Below, piece after piece: positions 8,230-16,400 of a stretch of DNA of 19,662 nucleotides. The position numbers and the translations under genes are program-made. Under the pieces are notes generated by a model, which was not told where the DNA came from, ran no database searches, and saw nothing but the letters and a program-made list of their open reading frames with translations. How positions within the stretch are numbered: the stretch's first letter is position 1; each line of letters opens with the position of its first letter. The DNA comes from 66-474 sp036278635 (GTDB taxonomy: Bacteria; Pseudomonadota; Gammaproteobacteria; Xanthomonadales; Rhodanobacteraceae): positions 1-19,662 of the forward strand of contig DASUKQ010000147.1 in NCBI GenBank assembly GCA_036278635.1, given 5' to 3'.

Positions 8230-8601
8230 CGAACCGTCCGCAAATGAACGCGAAAAAACGCAAATAGAACGCAACCAAGGCGTCCGCGCCCTTTCGCTTG
8301 CGGGTGGATTCGCGGGCGTTCGCGGATGACTTCAGGGAAGCTCTGATTTTGCTCGTCATTCCGGCTAAAGCCGGAATCCATCTTGATTTTCTCCCAATGA
8401 AATCAATATCAACATGGACCCCGGCTTGCGCAAAAGACAAGACGGCGCTACGCGCCGGGTGACGAAAATCTGGATTGATCAGGGTTTCCTTTGCCCGCTC
8501 GAAATGTGACTCGGTGGAATCCGGAGCAAAGCACGGCGACAATTGTCCTTGCGCCCTGGTCCTGATTCACGGTCATTCGCGTTCATTCGCGGACCGATTC
8601 G
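8230..8601. repeat. Outer imperfect inverted repeat pair
   Basis: The arm at 8230-8254 and the reverse complement of 8576-8601 share the core GTCCGC[A/G]AATGAACGCGAA; I count about three differences, one a single-base gap, over 25-26 positions. A third, looser unit (GGATTCGCGGGCGTTCGCGG, about 8307-8326) has the orientation of the right arm. Runs of the TTCGCGTTCATTCGCGG type are familiar as dispersed repeats in xanthomonad-like genomes, from general knowledge. Confidence 0.6.
8337..8489. mobile_element. MITE-like / REP-like palindromic element, about 153 bp
   Basis: The two ends are related inverted repeats: GGAAGCTCTGATTTT...CGTCATTCCGGC on the left, and on the right, read as reverse complement, GGAAACCCTGAT...GATTTTCGTCACCCGGC. 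Each end carries its own hairpin: ATTCCGGC-TAAA-GCCGGAAT at 8358-8377, and CGGCGC-TAC-GCGCCG at 8443-8457. There is no open reading frame of its own. CGTCATTCC-type palindromes are common dispersed elements in high-GC proteobacteria. No clear target-site duplication was found, so mobility is inferred. Confidence 0.5.
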
Positions 8602-8633
8602 TTTTTCTTTCAGCCCACCGTTGGACGGGACGG

Positions 8634-9680
8634 ATGGAACGAACAACCGGCTATCGCATCGGCGAATTGGCGCAGCGCTTCGGACTGGAGGTGCGCGGTG
8701 ATTCGGCGCGGGTGATCCGCGGCGTCGCGCCGCTCGCGCGAGCCGCCGGAGACCAGCTCGCCTTTCTCGCCAATCCGCGCTATGCGTCCGACCTGGCGCA
8801 TACCGCCGCGGGCGTGGTGGTGGTCTCGCCCGAACAAGCCGACGCAAGCCCCGTACCCGCGATTCTCGCCAGGGATCCCTACCTCGCCTACGCGCGCATC
8901 GCCACGCTGTTCGATGACCTGCCAGCGCACTCGCCGGGCGTCCACCCGTCGACCGTGGTCGCCGTCGATGCGCGCATCGATCCGTCCGCAAGCGTCGGGC
9001 CGGGTTGCGTCGTGCAGGCCGGCGCAGTGATCGAGGCGGGTGTCGTGCTCGGTCCGCATTGCGTGGTCGGCCGGGATTGCCACGTTGGCGCGCAATCCCG
9101 CCTGGGAGCCCATGTCGTCCTGGTCAGCCGCGTCACGCTGGGCAAGCGCGTCCTGGTCCATGCCGGCGCCGTACTCGGTGCGGACGGCTTCGGGCTCGCG
9201 CGCGGCGCGGAAGGCTGGGTCAAGGTGCCCCAACTCGGGGGCGTGGGCATCGGCGACGATTGCGAGATCGGTGCCAATACCACCATCGATCGGGGCGCGC
9301 TCGACGATACGGTGCTGGAACAGGACGTGCGCCTCGACAACCAGGTCCAGATCGCCCACAACGTGCGCATCGGTGCACATACCGCGCTGGCGGGCTGCGC
9401 GGCCGTGGCCGGCAGCGCGAGGATTGGCCGCGACTGCCTGATCGGCGGGGGTGCCGGGGTACTCGGACACCTCGACGTCGCCGATCGCGTTACCATCACG
9501 GCGATGAGCCTGGTGACCCACTCGATCCGCACGCCCGGCGTCTATTCTTCGGGTGCGCCGATCGAGGAGAACCGCGCGTGGCGCCGCAATGCCGCGCGCA
9601 TGCGCCAACTCGACAAGATGGCACGCCGCATTGCGGCGCTGGAAAAACAAATGGATGCATTGAACAAGGAACGCACTTGA
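8634..9680 (+). CDS. lpxD: UDP-3-O-(3-hydroxyacyl)glucosamine N-acyltransferase
   Basis: Transfers a second 3-hydroxyacyl chain from ACP to UDP-3-O-acyl-glucosamine, step 3 of lipid A synthesis, in the cytoplasm. The product is 348 residues (E. coli 341) from the ATG at 8634 (MERTTGYRIGELAQRF). The longer in-frame reading crosses the upstream repeats and is rejected. An N-terminal uridine-binding domain (to about residue 100) is followed by left-handed beta-helix hexapeptide repeats. The motifs VLGADGFG and TTIDRGALDDT are present, and the catalytic His is in QIAHNV (His242). The C-terminus is a helical coiled-coil stretch (MRQLDKMARRIAALEKQMDALNKE). It overlaps fabZ by one base (TGATG), so translation is probably coupled. 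Confidence 0.97.
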   Translation: MERTTGYRIGELAQRFGLEVRGDSARVIRGVAPLARAAGDQLAFLANPRYASDLAHTAAGVVVVSPEQADASPVPAILARDPYLAYARIATLFDDLPAHSPGVHPSTVVAVDARIDPSASVGPGCVVQAGAVIEAGVVLGPHCVVGRDCHVGAQSRLGAHVVLVSRVTLGKRVLVHAGAVLGADGFGLARGAEGWVKVPQLGGVGIGDDCEIGANTTIDRGALDDTVLEQDVRLDNQVQIAHNVRIGAHTALAGCAAVAGSARIGRDCLIGGGAGVLGHLDVADRVTITAMSLVTHSIRTPGVYSSGAPIEENRAWRRNAARMRQLDKMARRIAALEKQMDALNKERT

Positions 9681-10147
9681 TGAATGACACTGCTGCGCCC
9701 GTGGCCCTGCCGGTCGATGCCGAAAGGATCGCGGCGATCCTGCCGCACCGCTATCCATTCCTGCTGGTCGACCGGGTGGTCGAGTTCACCCCGGGGGAAA
9801 GCATCGTCGCGATCAAGAACGTCACGGTCGGCGAACCATTCTTCGAAGGCCATTTCCCGGGCCACCCCGTGATGCCCGGCGTGTTGATCGTGGAAGCACT
9901 CGCGCAGGCATCCGGACTGCTTATCGGGCTTTCCGGCACGTATTCGGAACATGACCACCCGATCTTCTACCTCGCCAAGGTCGACAATGCGCGTTTCCTG
10001 AAGCCGGTCGTGCCCGGCGACCAGTTGCGCCTGGAAGTGAAGCTCAAGCGGCTGATCCGCAGCATGGGCATCTTCACCGCGCGCGCGACGGTCGACGGCA
10101 AGGACGCCGCAACCTGCGAACTGATGTGCGCGGAAAGCCGCCGGTGA
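9680..10147 (+). CDS. fabZ: 3-hydroxyacyl-[ACP] dehydratase FabZ
   Basis: Dehydrates 3-hydroxyacyl-ACP to trans-2-enoyl-ACP in the fatty acid elongation cycle, drawing on the same pool that feeds LpxA and LpxD. The product is 155 residues (E. coli 151). The ATG at 9680 overlaps the lpxD stop by one base, with AAGGA (9666-9670) 9 bp upstream. The hot-dog fold signature LPHRYPFLLVDRV is at 21-33. The active-site block FFEGHFPGHPVMPGVLIVEA gives His58 and Glu72. The end overlaps the lpxA start by 4 bp (GTGA), continuing a tightly coupled lpxD-fabZ-lpxA unit. Confidence 0.97.
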   Translation: MNDTAAPVALPVDAERIAAILPHRYPFLLVDRVVEFTPGESIVAIKNVTVGEPFFEGHFPGHPVMPGVLIVEALAQASGLLIGLSGTYSEHDHPIFYLAKVDNARFLKPVVPGDQLRLEVKLKRLIRSMGIFTARATVDGKDAATCELMCAESRR

Positions 10148-10932
10148 GCCCGGATTCCCCCAGGATCCACCCGACCGCGATCGTCGATGCGGGCGCCGGC
10201 CTCGCCGATGACGTCACCGTCGGCCCCTACGCGGTCATCGGCCCCGAGGTCCAAATCGGCGACGGCAGCACGGTCGGCGCCCACGCGTTGCTCAAGGGCC
10301 CGACACGCGTCGGCCGCAACAACCGCATCGGTGCCTACGCCTCGATCGGCGGCGACCCCCAAGACAAGAAATACGCGGGTGAACGCACCGAACTCGTGAT
10401 CGGCGACGGCAACACCTTCCACGAGTTCGTGACGGTGAGCCGCGGCACCCGCGAAGGCGGCGGCGTCACCCGGATCGGCGACGACAACTGGATCATGGCC
10501 TACGTGCACATCGCCCACGACTGCGCCGTCGGCAGCCATACCATCCTCGCCAACAACGCGACGCTGGCTGGCCATGTCGAGGTCGGCGATCACGTGGTGC
10601 TGGGTGGTTTCGCGGGCGTGCACCAGTTCTGCAAGATCGGTGCGCATGCCTTCGCGGCGATGTATTCGGCCATCAATCGCGACGTACCCCCTTTCATCTA
10701 TGTGGCCGGACAGTTCGCCGTGCCGCGCGGCGTCAATGCGGAAGGCTTGAAGCGACGCGGCTTCGACACCGCGCGCATCCTGGCGATCAAGCGCGCTTAT
10801 CGCACCCTGTACCTGTCGCACAAGACGCTGGAAGAAGCCCGCTCCGCGCTGGCCGAACAGGCCGACGCGAGCGGGGACGTGCGTGCCTTCGTCGAGTTCA
10901 TCGACCGCAGCGAACGGGCGTTGGTGCGCTGA
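10144..10932 (+). CDS. lpxA: UDP-GlcNAc 3-O-acyltransferase LpxA
   Basis: Catalyses the first step of lipid A synthesis, moving a 3-hydroxyacyl chain from ACP to UDP-GlcNAc; a cytoplasmic trimer. With the GTG at 10144 (GTGA overlap with the fabZ stop) the product is 262 residues, exactly the E. coli length, and the catalytic His falls at residue 125 (HIAHDC) as in E. coli. A GTG at 10126 would add 6 residues. Hexapeptide repeats form a left-handed beta-helix to about residue 185, and a helical tail follows (GLKRRGFDTARILAIKRAYRTLY). VHQFCKIGAHAF is at 159-170. Residue 173 is Met where E. coli has Gly; Met here is known to set a C10 acyl ruler. Unlike in E. coli, lpxB does not follow directly: 154 bp separate them. 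Confidence 0.97.
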   Translation: MSPDSPRIHPTAIVDAGAGLADDVTVGPYAVIGPEVQIGDGSTVGAHALLKGPTRVGRNNRIGAYASIGGDPQDKKYAGERTELVIGDGNTFHEFVTVSRGTREGGGVTRIGDDNWIMAYVHIAHDCAVGSHTILANNATLAGHVEVGDHVVLGGFAGVHQFCKIGAHAFAAMYSAINRDVPPFIYVAGQFAVPRGVNAEGLKRRGFDTARILAIKRAYRTLYLSHKTLEEARSALAEQADASGDVRAFVEFIDRSERALVR

Positions 10933-10937
10933 AAGCC

Positions 10938-10966
10938 GGGACTCGGGACCCGGGACCGGGGACCCG
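10938..10966 (+). repeat. Heptanucleotide (GGGACYC-type) array 1, lpxA-lpxB gap
   Basis: Four head-to-tail 7-bp units: GGGACTC, GGGACCC, GGGACCG, GGGACCC, plus one G. It begins 5 bp after the lpxA stop. Related arrays, in the opposite orientation, lie inside lpxB at 11131-11159 and 12001-12029. Confidence 0.85.
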
Positions 10967-11086
10967 AAAAAGCACGCGCCATGCAGCCGTTCACCGCGCT
11001 GAAATTACCGAGTTTCCCTCCGCATATACCGCCTCACGGCCCCGGGGCTAAATGCTTTCTGGATTCCGACCGGCCATGCTATCCAC

Positions 11087-12457
11087 ATGAACTCATCTGC
11101 ACGATCGGAGGATGGCAGCCGCGCGCCGCCGGGTCCCGGGTCCCGGGTCCCCGGTCCCGTATTTGCCCTCGTCGCCGGCGAGGATTCCGGCGACCAGCTC
11201 GGCGCGGATCTGGTCGGGGCCTTGCGCGCGCGATTTCCCGACGCGCGTTTCGTCGGCGTGGGCGGACCCCGCATGCGCGCGGCGGGCTTCGACGCATGGC
11301 ACGACATCTCCGAACTCTCGGTGATGGGTATCGCCGAAGTGCTGCGCCACCTGCCGCGACTGCTGCGCGTGCGCGCGTCGCTCGCACGCCGCCTGATCAC
11401 GCTGCAGCCGGATGCCTTCATCGGCATCGACGCGCCCGACTTCAACCTGGGCCTGGAGAAAAGACTGAAGCGCGCCGGCGTGCGCACCGTGCATTACGTC
11501 AGTCCCTCGGTCTGGGCGTGGCGCGAGCGCCGCGCGGCGAAGATCGGCGAATCCGCGAATCTCGTGCTGTGCCTGTTCCCGATGGAACCGGCGATCTACG
11601 CGAAGCACGGCGTCGACGCGCAATTCGTCGGGCATCCACTGGCGGACCGTTTCCCGCTGGATCCGGACCAGGCCGCGGCACGCGCCGGGCTCGGCCTGCC
11701 GGTGGATGCGCGGGTGCTGGCGGTATTGCCCGGCAGCCGGCTTTCTGAAATCCACCGGCTGGGCGCGATTTTCCTGGATGCCGCGCAACGCGTGGCCGTC
11801 GCAATCCCCGGATTGCAGATCGTGATCCCGGCTGCGAATGAAAGATGCCGACGGGAGATTGAAAACTTGCTGCGAAAACCGGGAATCCCGACCCGGGGTC
11901 CGATGCTCGCAAAAGCAGGGAACGCGCCCATCGTCGAGACGCCGGTTCTCCCGGATACTCCAAGCGCCACGTCGGAAGCGGCCGGAGCGGTTGCATTCCC
12001 GAGTCCCGAGTCCCGAGTCCCAAGTCCCGTTGTGCTGCTCAACGGCCAGGCCCATGAAGCAATGGCGGCCGCCGACGTGGTATTGGTCGCGTCGGGCACG
12101 GCGACACTGGAGGCCATGCTTGCCAAACGCCCGATGGTGGTGGCGTACCGGATCGCGCCGCTCACCCATGCCGTCGTGAAAGGCCTGGGCATGCTCAAGA
12201 CCGACACCTACTCGCTGCCCAACGTGCTTGCGGGACGCAAGCTGGTCCCCGAATTGATGCAATCGGACTGCACGCCGGACCAACTCGCCGCCGCCGTGCT
12301 GGCACTGTTCCGTTCGCCCGGGCAACGGGATCGACTCGTCCGCGAATTCGAGCAGATGCACCTCGCGCTGCACGCGGGCGGCGGCGGCGCGGCGACCGCG
12401 GCGCGCGCGATTGACAGGCTGATCATGCGACCGGATATTGTCGGGCAACGTTCATGA
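11087..12457 (+). CDS. lpxB: Lipid A disaccharide synthase, with repeat-derived insertions
   Basis: GT19 glycosyltransferase that joins UDP-diacylglucosamine to lipid X to form the lipid A disaccharide, at the inner face of the membrane. The product is 456 residues, about 70 more than E. coli (382). Conserved blocks are ALVAGEDSGD (27-36), LSVMGIAEVL, IGIDAPDFNLGLE, HYVSPSVWAWRERRAAKIG, FVGHPLAD, LPGSRLSEI, EAMAAADVVLVASGTATLEA and YSLPNVLAG. Extra length is seen in two places: an N-terminal stretch (residues 12-25, rich in Pro/Gly) and a linker at about 261-314, each containing a heptanucleotide array in frame. The first start compatible with the frame is the ATG at 11087; it has no clear Shine-Dalgarno, and no start codon occurs between it and the conserved core. 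It overlaps rnhB by 4 bp (ATGA). Confidence 0.95.
   Translation: MNSSARSEDGSRAPPGPGSRVPGPVFALVAGEDSGDQLGADLVGALRARFPDARFVGVGGPRMRAAGFDAWHDISELSVMGIAEVLRHLPRLLRVRASLARRLITLQPDAFIGIDAPDFNLGLEKRLKRAGVRTVHYVSPSVWAWRERRAAKIGESANLVLCLFPMEPAIYAKHGVDAQFVGHPLADRFPLDPDQAAARAGLGLPVDARVLAVLPGSRLSEIHRLGAIFLDAAQRVAVAIPGLQIVIPAANERCRREIENLLRKPGIPTRGPMLAKAGNAPIVETPVLPDTPSATSEAAGAVAFPSPESRVPSPVVLLNGQAHEAMAAADVVLVASGTATLEAMLAKRPMVVAYRIAPLTHAVVKGLGMLKTDTYSLPNVLAGRKLVPELMQSDCTPDQLAAAVLALFRSPGQRDRLVREFEQMHLALHAGGGGAATAARAIDRLIMRPDIVGQRS
11131..11159 (+). repeat. Heptanucleotide array 2, inside lpxB N-terminus
   Basis: Units GGGTCCC three times, then CGGTCCC, plus G: the reverse-complement orientation of array 1. 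It encodes GPGSRVPGP just before the conserved ALVAGE block. Bases 11144-11159 are an exact 16-bp reverse complement of 10951-10966 in array 1, so a transcript could form a long stem around the lpxB start codon. Confidence 0.85.
12001..12029 (+). repeat. Heptanucleotide array 3, inside lpxB central linker
   Basis: Units GAGTCCC three times, then AAGTCCC, plus G, the same orientation as array 2. It encodes PSPESRVPSP (residues 305-314) in a linker that separates the two halves of the LpxB fold. Gain or loss of one or two units would shift the frame; three units would add or remove 7 residues. Confidence 0.85.
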
Positions 12458-13155
12458 TCCAACAACGACACCAGAACCTGTCAGTGGACGAACCCCTTGC
12501 CGAAGGTTCCCTCTTCGCGAGGTTGCCGCGCCACAAACTCCGGCGCTGGCCGAACGCGGCAAGTATCGCGGGTGTGGACGAAGCCGGCTGCGCGCCGTTG
12601 GCCGGCCCCGTGGTGGTCGCGGCAGTGATCCTCGATCCCGCGGGCCGCATCAACGGGCTCGACGATTCCAAGGTGCTGCCCCAGGCCACGCGTGAAAAGC
12701 TGTACGCGCGCATCGTCGCCCGCGCCAGCGCGTGGAGCGTGGTGGCGGTCGGGGTCGAGGAAATCGACCGCATCAACATTTTCCATGCACGCATGATCGG
12801 CATGACGCGTGCCCTGGCCGGCCTGGCCTGTGCGCCGGCGTTCGCCCTGATCGACGGCAATCGCCTGCCGCGCATTCTGCCCTGCCCCGCGCGCGCGGTG
12901 GTCGCCGGCGACGCACTGGCGCCGGCCATCAGCGCCGCCTCCATCGTCGCCAAGGTCACCCGCGACCGGATGATGCGGGACATGGATGCACGCTGGCCCG
13001 GCTATGGCTTCGCGCAACACAAGGGTTATCCGACGCCAGGCCACGTCGCGGCGCTGCGCAGGCTGGGCCCCTGCCCCGAACACCGCCGCAGCTTCGCGCC
13101 AGTGCGGGCACTGTGCGCGCCCCGACAATCCGAACTTGCGCCCATGTGGCGATGA
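12454..13155 (+). CDS. rnhB: Ribonuclease HII with altered GRG motif
   Basis: Cuts the RNA strand of RNA-DNA hybrids and removes single ribonucleotides left in DNA. The product is 233 residues from the ATG at 12454, which overlaps the lpxB stop (ATGA). About 35 residues precede the first conserved strand, more than is usual; an in-frame GTG at 12484 is an alternative start. The four catalytic acids are present: Asp42 and Glu43 (GVDEAG), Asp134 (LIDGN) and Asp171 (AKVTRDRMM). SIVAKVTRD, HKGYPTPGH and GPCPEHRRSFAPV are also typical. One oddity: the family motif GVDEAGRGPLAG reads GVDEAGCAPLAG here, so the GRG loop that contacts the ribonucleotide is GCA (residues 45-47). Active-site chemistry is probably kept; substrate recognition may differ. 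Confidence 0.95.
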   Translation: MIQQRHQNLSVDEPLAEGSLFARLPRHKLRRWPNAASIAGVDEAGCAPLAGPVVVAAVILDPAGRINGLDDSKVLPQATREKLYARIVARASAWSVVAVGVEEIDRINIFHARMIGMTRALAGLACAPAFALIDGNRLPRILPCPARAVVAGDALAPAISAASIVAKVTRDRMMRDMDARWPGYGFAQHKGYPTPGHVAALRRLGPCPEHRRSFAPVRALCAPRQSELAPMWR

Positions 13156-13162
13156 CGCAGGC

Positions 13163-13345
13163 TCGCGGTTGCCTGCAGGCAGGCTCCTGCGAAAACCCTG
13201 ACCCGCGGAGCTCTTCGTAGGAGCGCGCCTGCGCGCGATCGGGGTCGCCTCCAGGCAGGCTCCTACAAAAGCCTTGGCCGCGGAGCTCTTCGCAGAAACG
13301 CGCCTGCGCGCGATCGTGGTCGCCAGCAAGACGGCTCCTGCAGGT
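13163..13345. repeat. Tandem REP/BIME-like repeat, about 75-bp units, 2.4 copies
   Basis: Unit A (13163-13238, 76 bp) and unit B (13239-13313, 75 bp) are close direct copies, and a third partial copy runs to about 13345. Shared blocks include CAGGCAGGCTCCT, CCGCGGAGCTCTTCG and CGCGCCTGCGCGCGATCG. Each full unit carries a GCGCGC-CT-GCGCGC hairpin (unit A: 13223-13236). GTAGGAGCGCGCCTGCGCGCGA-type palindromes are well-known dispersed REP elements in Pseudomonas and xanthomonad-like bacteria. The array starts 7 bp after the rnhB stop and ends about 95 bp before dnaE, and may mark the boundary between the lipid A unit and dnaE. Confidence 0.8.
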
Positions 13346-13439
13346 GGCAAGCACGTGGAATGATGGCAATCGCCGGGCTGTCAAGCTTGCCGCCCCTGCC
13401 CGTCGGCAATACGCTTGCCGGAATACCACGCGTGCGCCC

Positions 13440-16400
13440 ATGCCGATCGATTTCATCCACCTGCGCGTCCACAGCGAATACTCGCTGCGCGACTCCACCA
13501 TCCGTATCCCGGAGAAACCGGAATATGGCGACCCGACCAAGGCGAAGCACACCAATCTGGTGAGCCGGGCCGTGGAGCTGGGACTGCCCGCGCTCGCGCT
13601 GACCGACGACTCCAACCTGTTCGCGCAGATCAAGTTTTACCGGGCCGCCGAACAGGCGGGGATCAAGCCCATCGTCGGTTGCGATCTGTGGTTTGCGAAT
13701 CCGGAGGATGCCTCGCGGCCCGGCAGGCTCACCGTGCTTTGTCGTGATCACGACGGCTACCTCAACCTGACGCGGCTGATCTCGCGCGCGTGGCTGGAAG
13801 GCCAGCATGCCGGTCGCGCGCAATTGCAGCCGGAATGGCTGGACGGAGCCGTGGCCGGCCTGTTCGCGATCGCGGGGCGCGACAGCGCCTGCGGGCAACT
13901 CGTCGCAACCGGGCGCGAGCGCGACGCGCGCGCGAATCTCGATGCCCTGCGTCGACATTTCGGGGACGGCCTGTATCTGGAACTCACCCGCACCGGCCGT
14001 GACGGCGAGGAAGCCTTCAATGCGCAGGCCTTGCAGCTTGGCGCGGCCCTCGACCTGCCGGTCATCGCCAGCAACGACGTGCGCTTTCTCGATGCCGACG
14101 ATTTCGAGGCGCACGAGGCGCGGGTCTGTATCCAGCAGGGATTCCAGCTGTCCGATCCGCGCCGGCCGCACGACTATTCGTCCGAACAGTGGCTGAAGCC
14201 GCCCGACGCGATGGCCGCCGCATTCGCCGATCTTCCCGAAGCGCTCGAAAACACAGTCGAACTGGCCAAGCGCTGCAACCTCGAATTGTCGTTCGGCAAG
14301 TATTACCTGCCGGCGTTCCCCGTTCCGGAAAAGCACACGCTGGAATCGTGGATCGGCGATCAGGCGCGCGCGGGCCTGGAACGACGGCTGGCCGAATCCG
14401 GCATGGCCGAGGGCCACCCGCGCGAGGATTACGAAGCGCGCCTCGAAACGGAGCTGGACGTCATCGGCAAGATGGGCTTTGCCGGTTACTTCCTGATCGT
14501 CGCCGACTTCATCGGTTGGGCCAAGGCGCAGGACATTCCGGTCGGCCCGGGGCGCGGCTCGGGCGCGGGTTCGGTGGTGGCGTGGAGCCTGCGCGTCACC
14601 GACCTCGACCCATTGCGTTTCGGCTTGCTGTTCGAGCGCTTCCTCAATCCCGAACGCGTGTCGATGCCGGACTTCGACGTGGACTTCTGCATGGAACGCC
14701 GCGACGAGGTGATCGCCTACGTCGCACAAAAGTACGGCCGCGACCAGGTCAGCCAGATCATCACTTACGGGTCGATGGCGGCCAAGGCCGTGCTGCGCGA
14801 TTGCGGACGCGTGCTGGGGATGCCCTACGGACAGGTGGACCGGATCGCGAAATTGATCCCGCGCATGCCGCTGGATCTCACGCTTTCCGACGCGCTCGGG
14901 CGCAGCGAAAAGTCGAAGAAGGATGCCGGCCGGGTGGTGCGCGAATTCTGCGACGCCTACCAGCAGGACGACGAGGCCCGCACGCTGATCGACCTCGCAT
15001 TGAAACTGGAAGGACTCGCGCGCAACGCCGGCAAGCACGCCGGCGGCGTGGTGATCGCCCCGACCCCGCTCACCGATTTCGCGCCGCTGTATTGCGAGCC
15101 CGGCGGCGGCGGCGTCGTGACCCAGTACGACAAGAACGACGTCGAAACAGTCGGCCTGGTCAAATTCGACTTCCTCGGCCTGCGTACCCTCACCATCATC
15201 GACTGGGCGATGAAGGCCATCAACGCGAGGCGCGTCGAGGCGGGTGAAGCGCCGTGGGACATCGCCAAGCTGCCGCTCGACGATGCCGGGGTTTACCGGA
15301 TGTTCCGCGAGGCGCGCACGGTCGCGGTGTTCCAGTTCGAAGGTGCCGGCATGCAACGGCTGCTGAAGGACGCGAAGCCGGATTGCCTCGAGGATCTGAT
15401 CGCGCTGAACGCGTTGTTCCGCCCCGGCCCCATGGACCTGATCCCGAGCTACGTCGCGCGCAGGCGCGGGCGTGAACCGGTCGCCTACCCCGATCCGCGC
15501 GTCGAGCCCATCCTGCGCGAAACCTTCGGCATCATGGTGTACCAGGAGCAGGTGATGCAGATGGCGCAGATCGTCGGCGGCTATTCGCTGGGCGCCGCCG
15601 ACCTGCTGCGCCGCGCGATGGGCAAGAAGGTGCCGGCCGAAATGGCCAAGCACCGCTCGATCTTCCGCGACGGCGCGGTGCAGAACGGCGTGCCCGAGCG
15701 CAAGGCCGAACAGATCTTCGACCAGATGGAAAAATTCGCGGGCTACGGCTTCAACAAATCGCACGCCGCCGCGTATTCGCTGGTCGCCTACCAGACCGCG
15801 TGGCTGAAGACACACGACCCCGCCGAATTCCTCGCGGCCACGCTGTCGGCGGACATGGACGCCACCGACAAGCTGGTCGTGTTCATCGACGATGCGCGTG
15901 CCATGGGCATCGAGGTGTTGCCGCCCGACGTCAACATCTCGCGCCATCACTTCATCGCGAATGTCGAAGCCGATCGGCAGGCACACCCGGACGCGCGCGG
16001 CACGATCCGCTACGGCCTCGGTGCCATCAAGGGTGTCGGACGCGGCGTATGCGAAGCCATCGTGGACGCCCGCTCGCGCGGCGGACCGTTCCACGACCTC
16101 GCCGATTTCTGCGCACGGATGGATTCCGGCAAGCTCAACAAGCGCGTGTTCGAAGCCCTGATCCAGTCCGGCGCCATGGATGCGCTGGGCAGCAATCGCG
16201 CGAGCCTCATCGCGCAACTTCCCGAGGCCGTGAGGGCCGCCGAGCAAAGCCTGCGCGATCGCGAGGCCGGTCAGAACGATATGTTCGGCGCTGCGCTGGC
16301 GCCGACCGCCACCGTTTCGCTCGCCGCCACGCCACGGCCGCCGTGGTCGCTGGAAAAGCGGCTCGCCGGCGAACGCGCCACGCTCGGGCATTACTTCTCG

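Larger units (their letters stand above)
8198..8633. other. bamA-lpxD gap without a gene, filled with repeats
   Basis: This is the place where skp (ompH), the periplasmic chaperone gene, lies in many gammaproteobacteria. No coding-like frame or Skp-like sequence is present. The gap holds an outer pair of imperfect inverted repeats (8230-8254 and 8576-8601), a related direct-repeat unit near 8308-8329, and a MITE-like palindromic element at about 8337-8489. No clear promoter for lpxD could be picked out. Confidence 0.6.

Noticed and set aside
8210..8542. Minus-strand open frame of about 110 codons through the bamA-lpxD gap
   Set aside because: It reads straight through the MITE-like element and inverted repeats. 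Such translations of repeat DNA are common and not evidence of a gene.
11093..12448. A 451-codon minus-strand frame opposite lpxB
   Set aside because: LpxB motifs on the plus strand are unambiguous, and the antisense product has no recognisable motif.
13163..13345. Possible CRISPR array between rnhB and dnaE
   Set aside because: Only 2.4 copies, similar along the full unit with no unique spacers; it is a REP/BIME-type tandem repeat.
13387..13415. TTGCCG and TACGCT 17 bp apart before dnaE, as a promoter
   Set aside because: Spacing is right but the hexamers match the consensus at only 4 and 3 of 6 positions.
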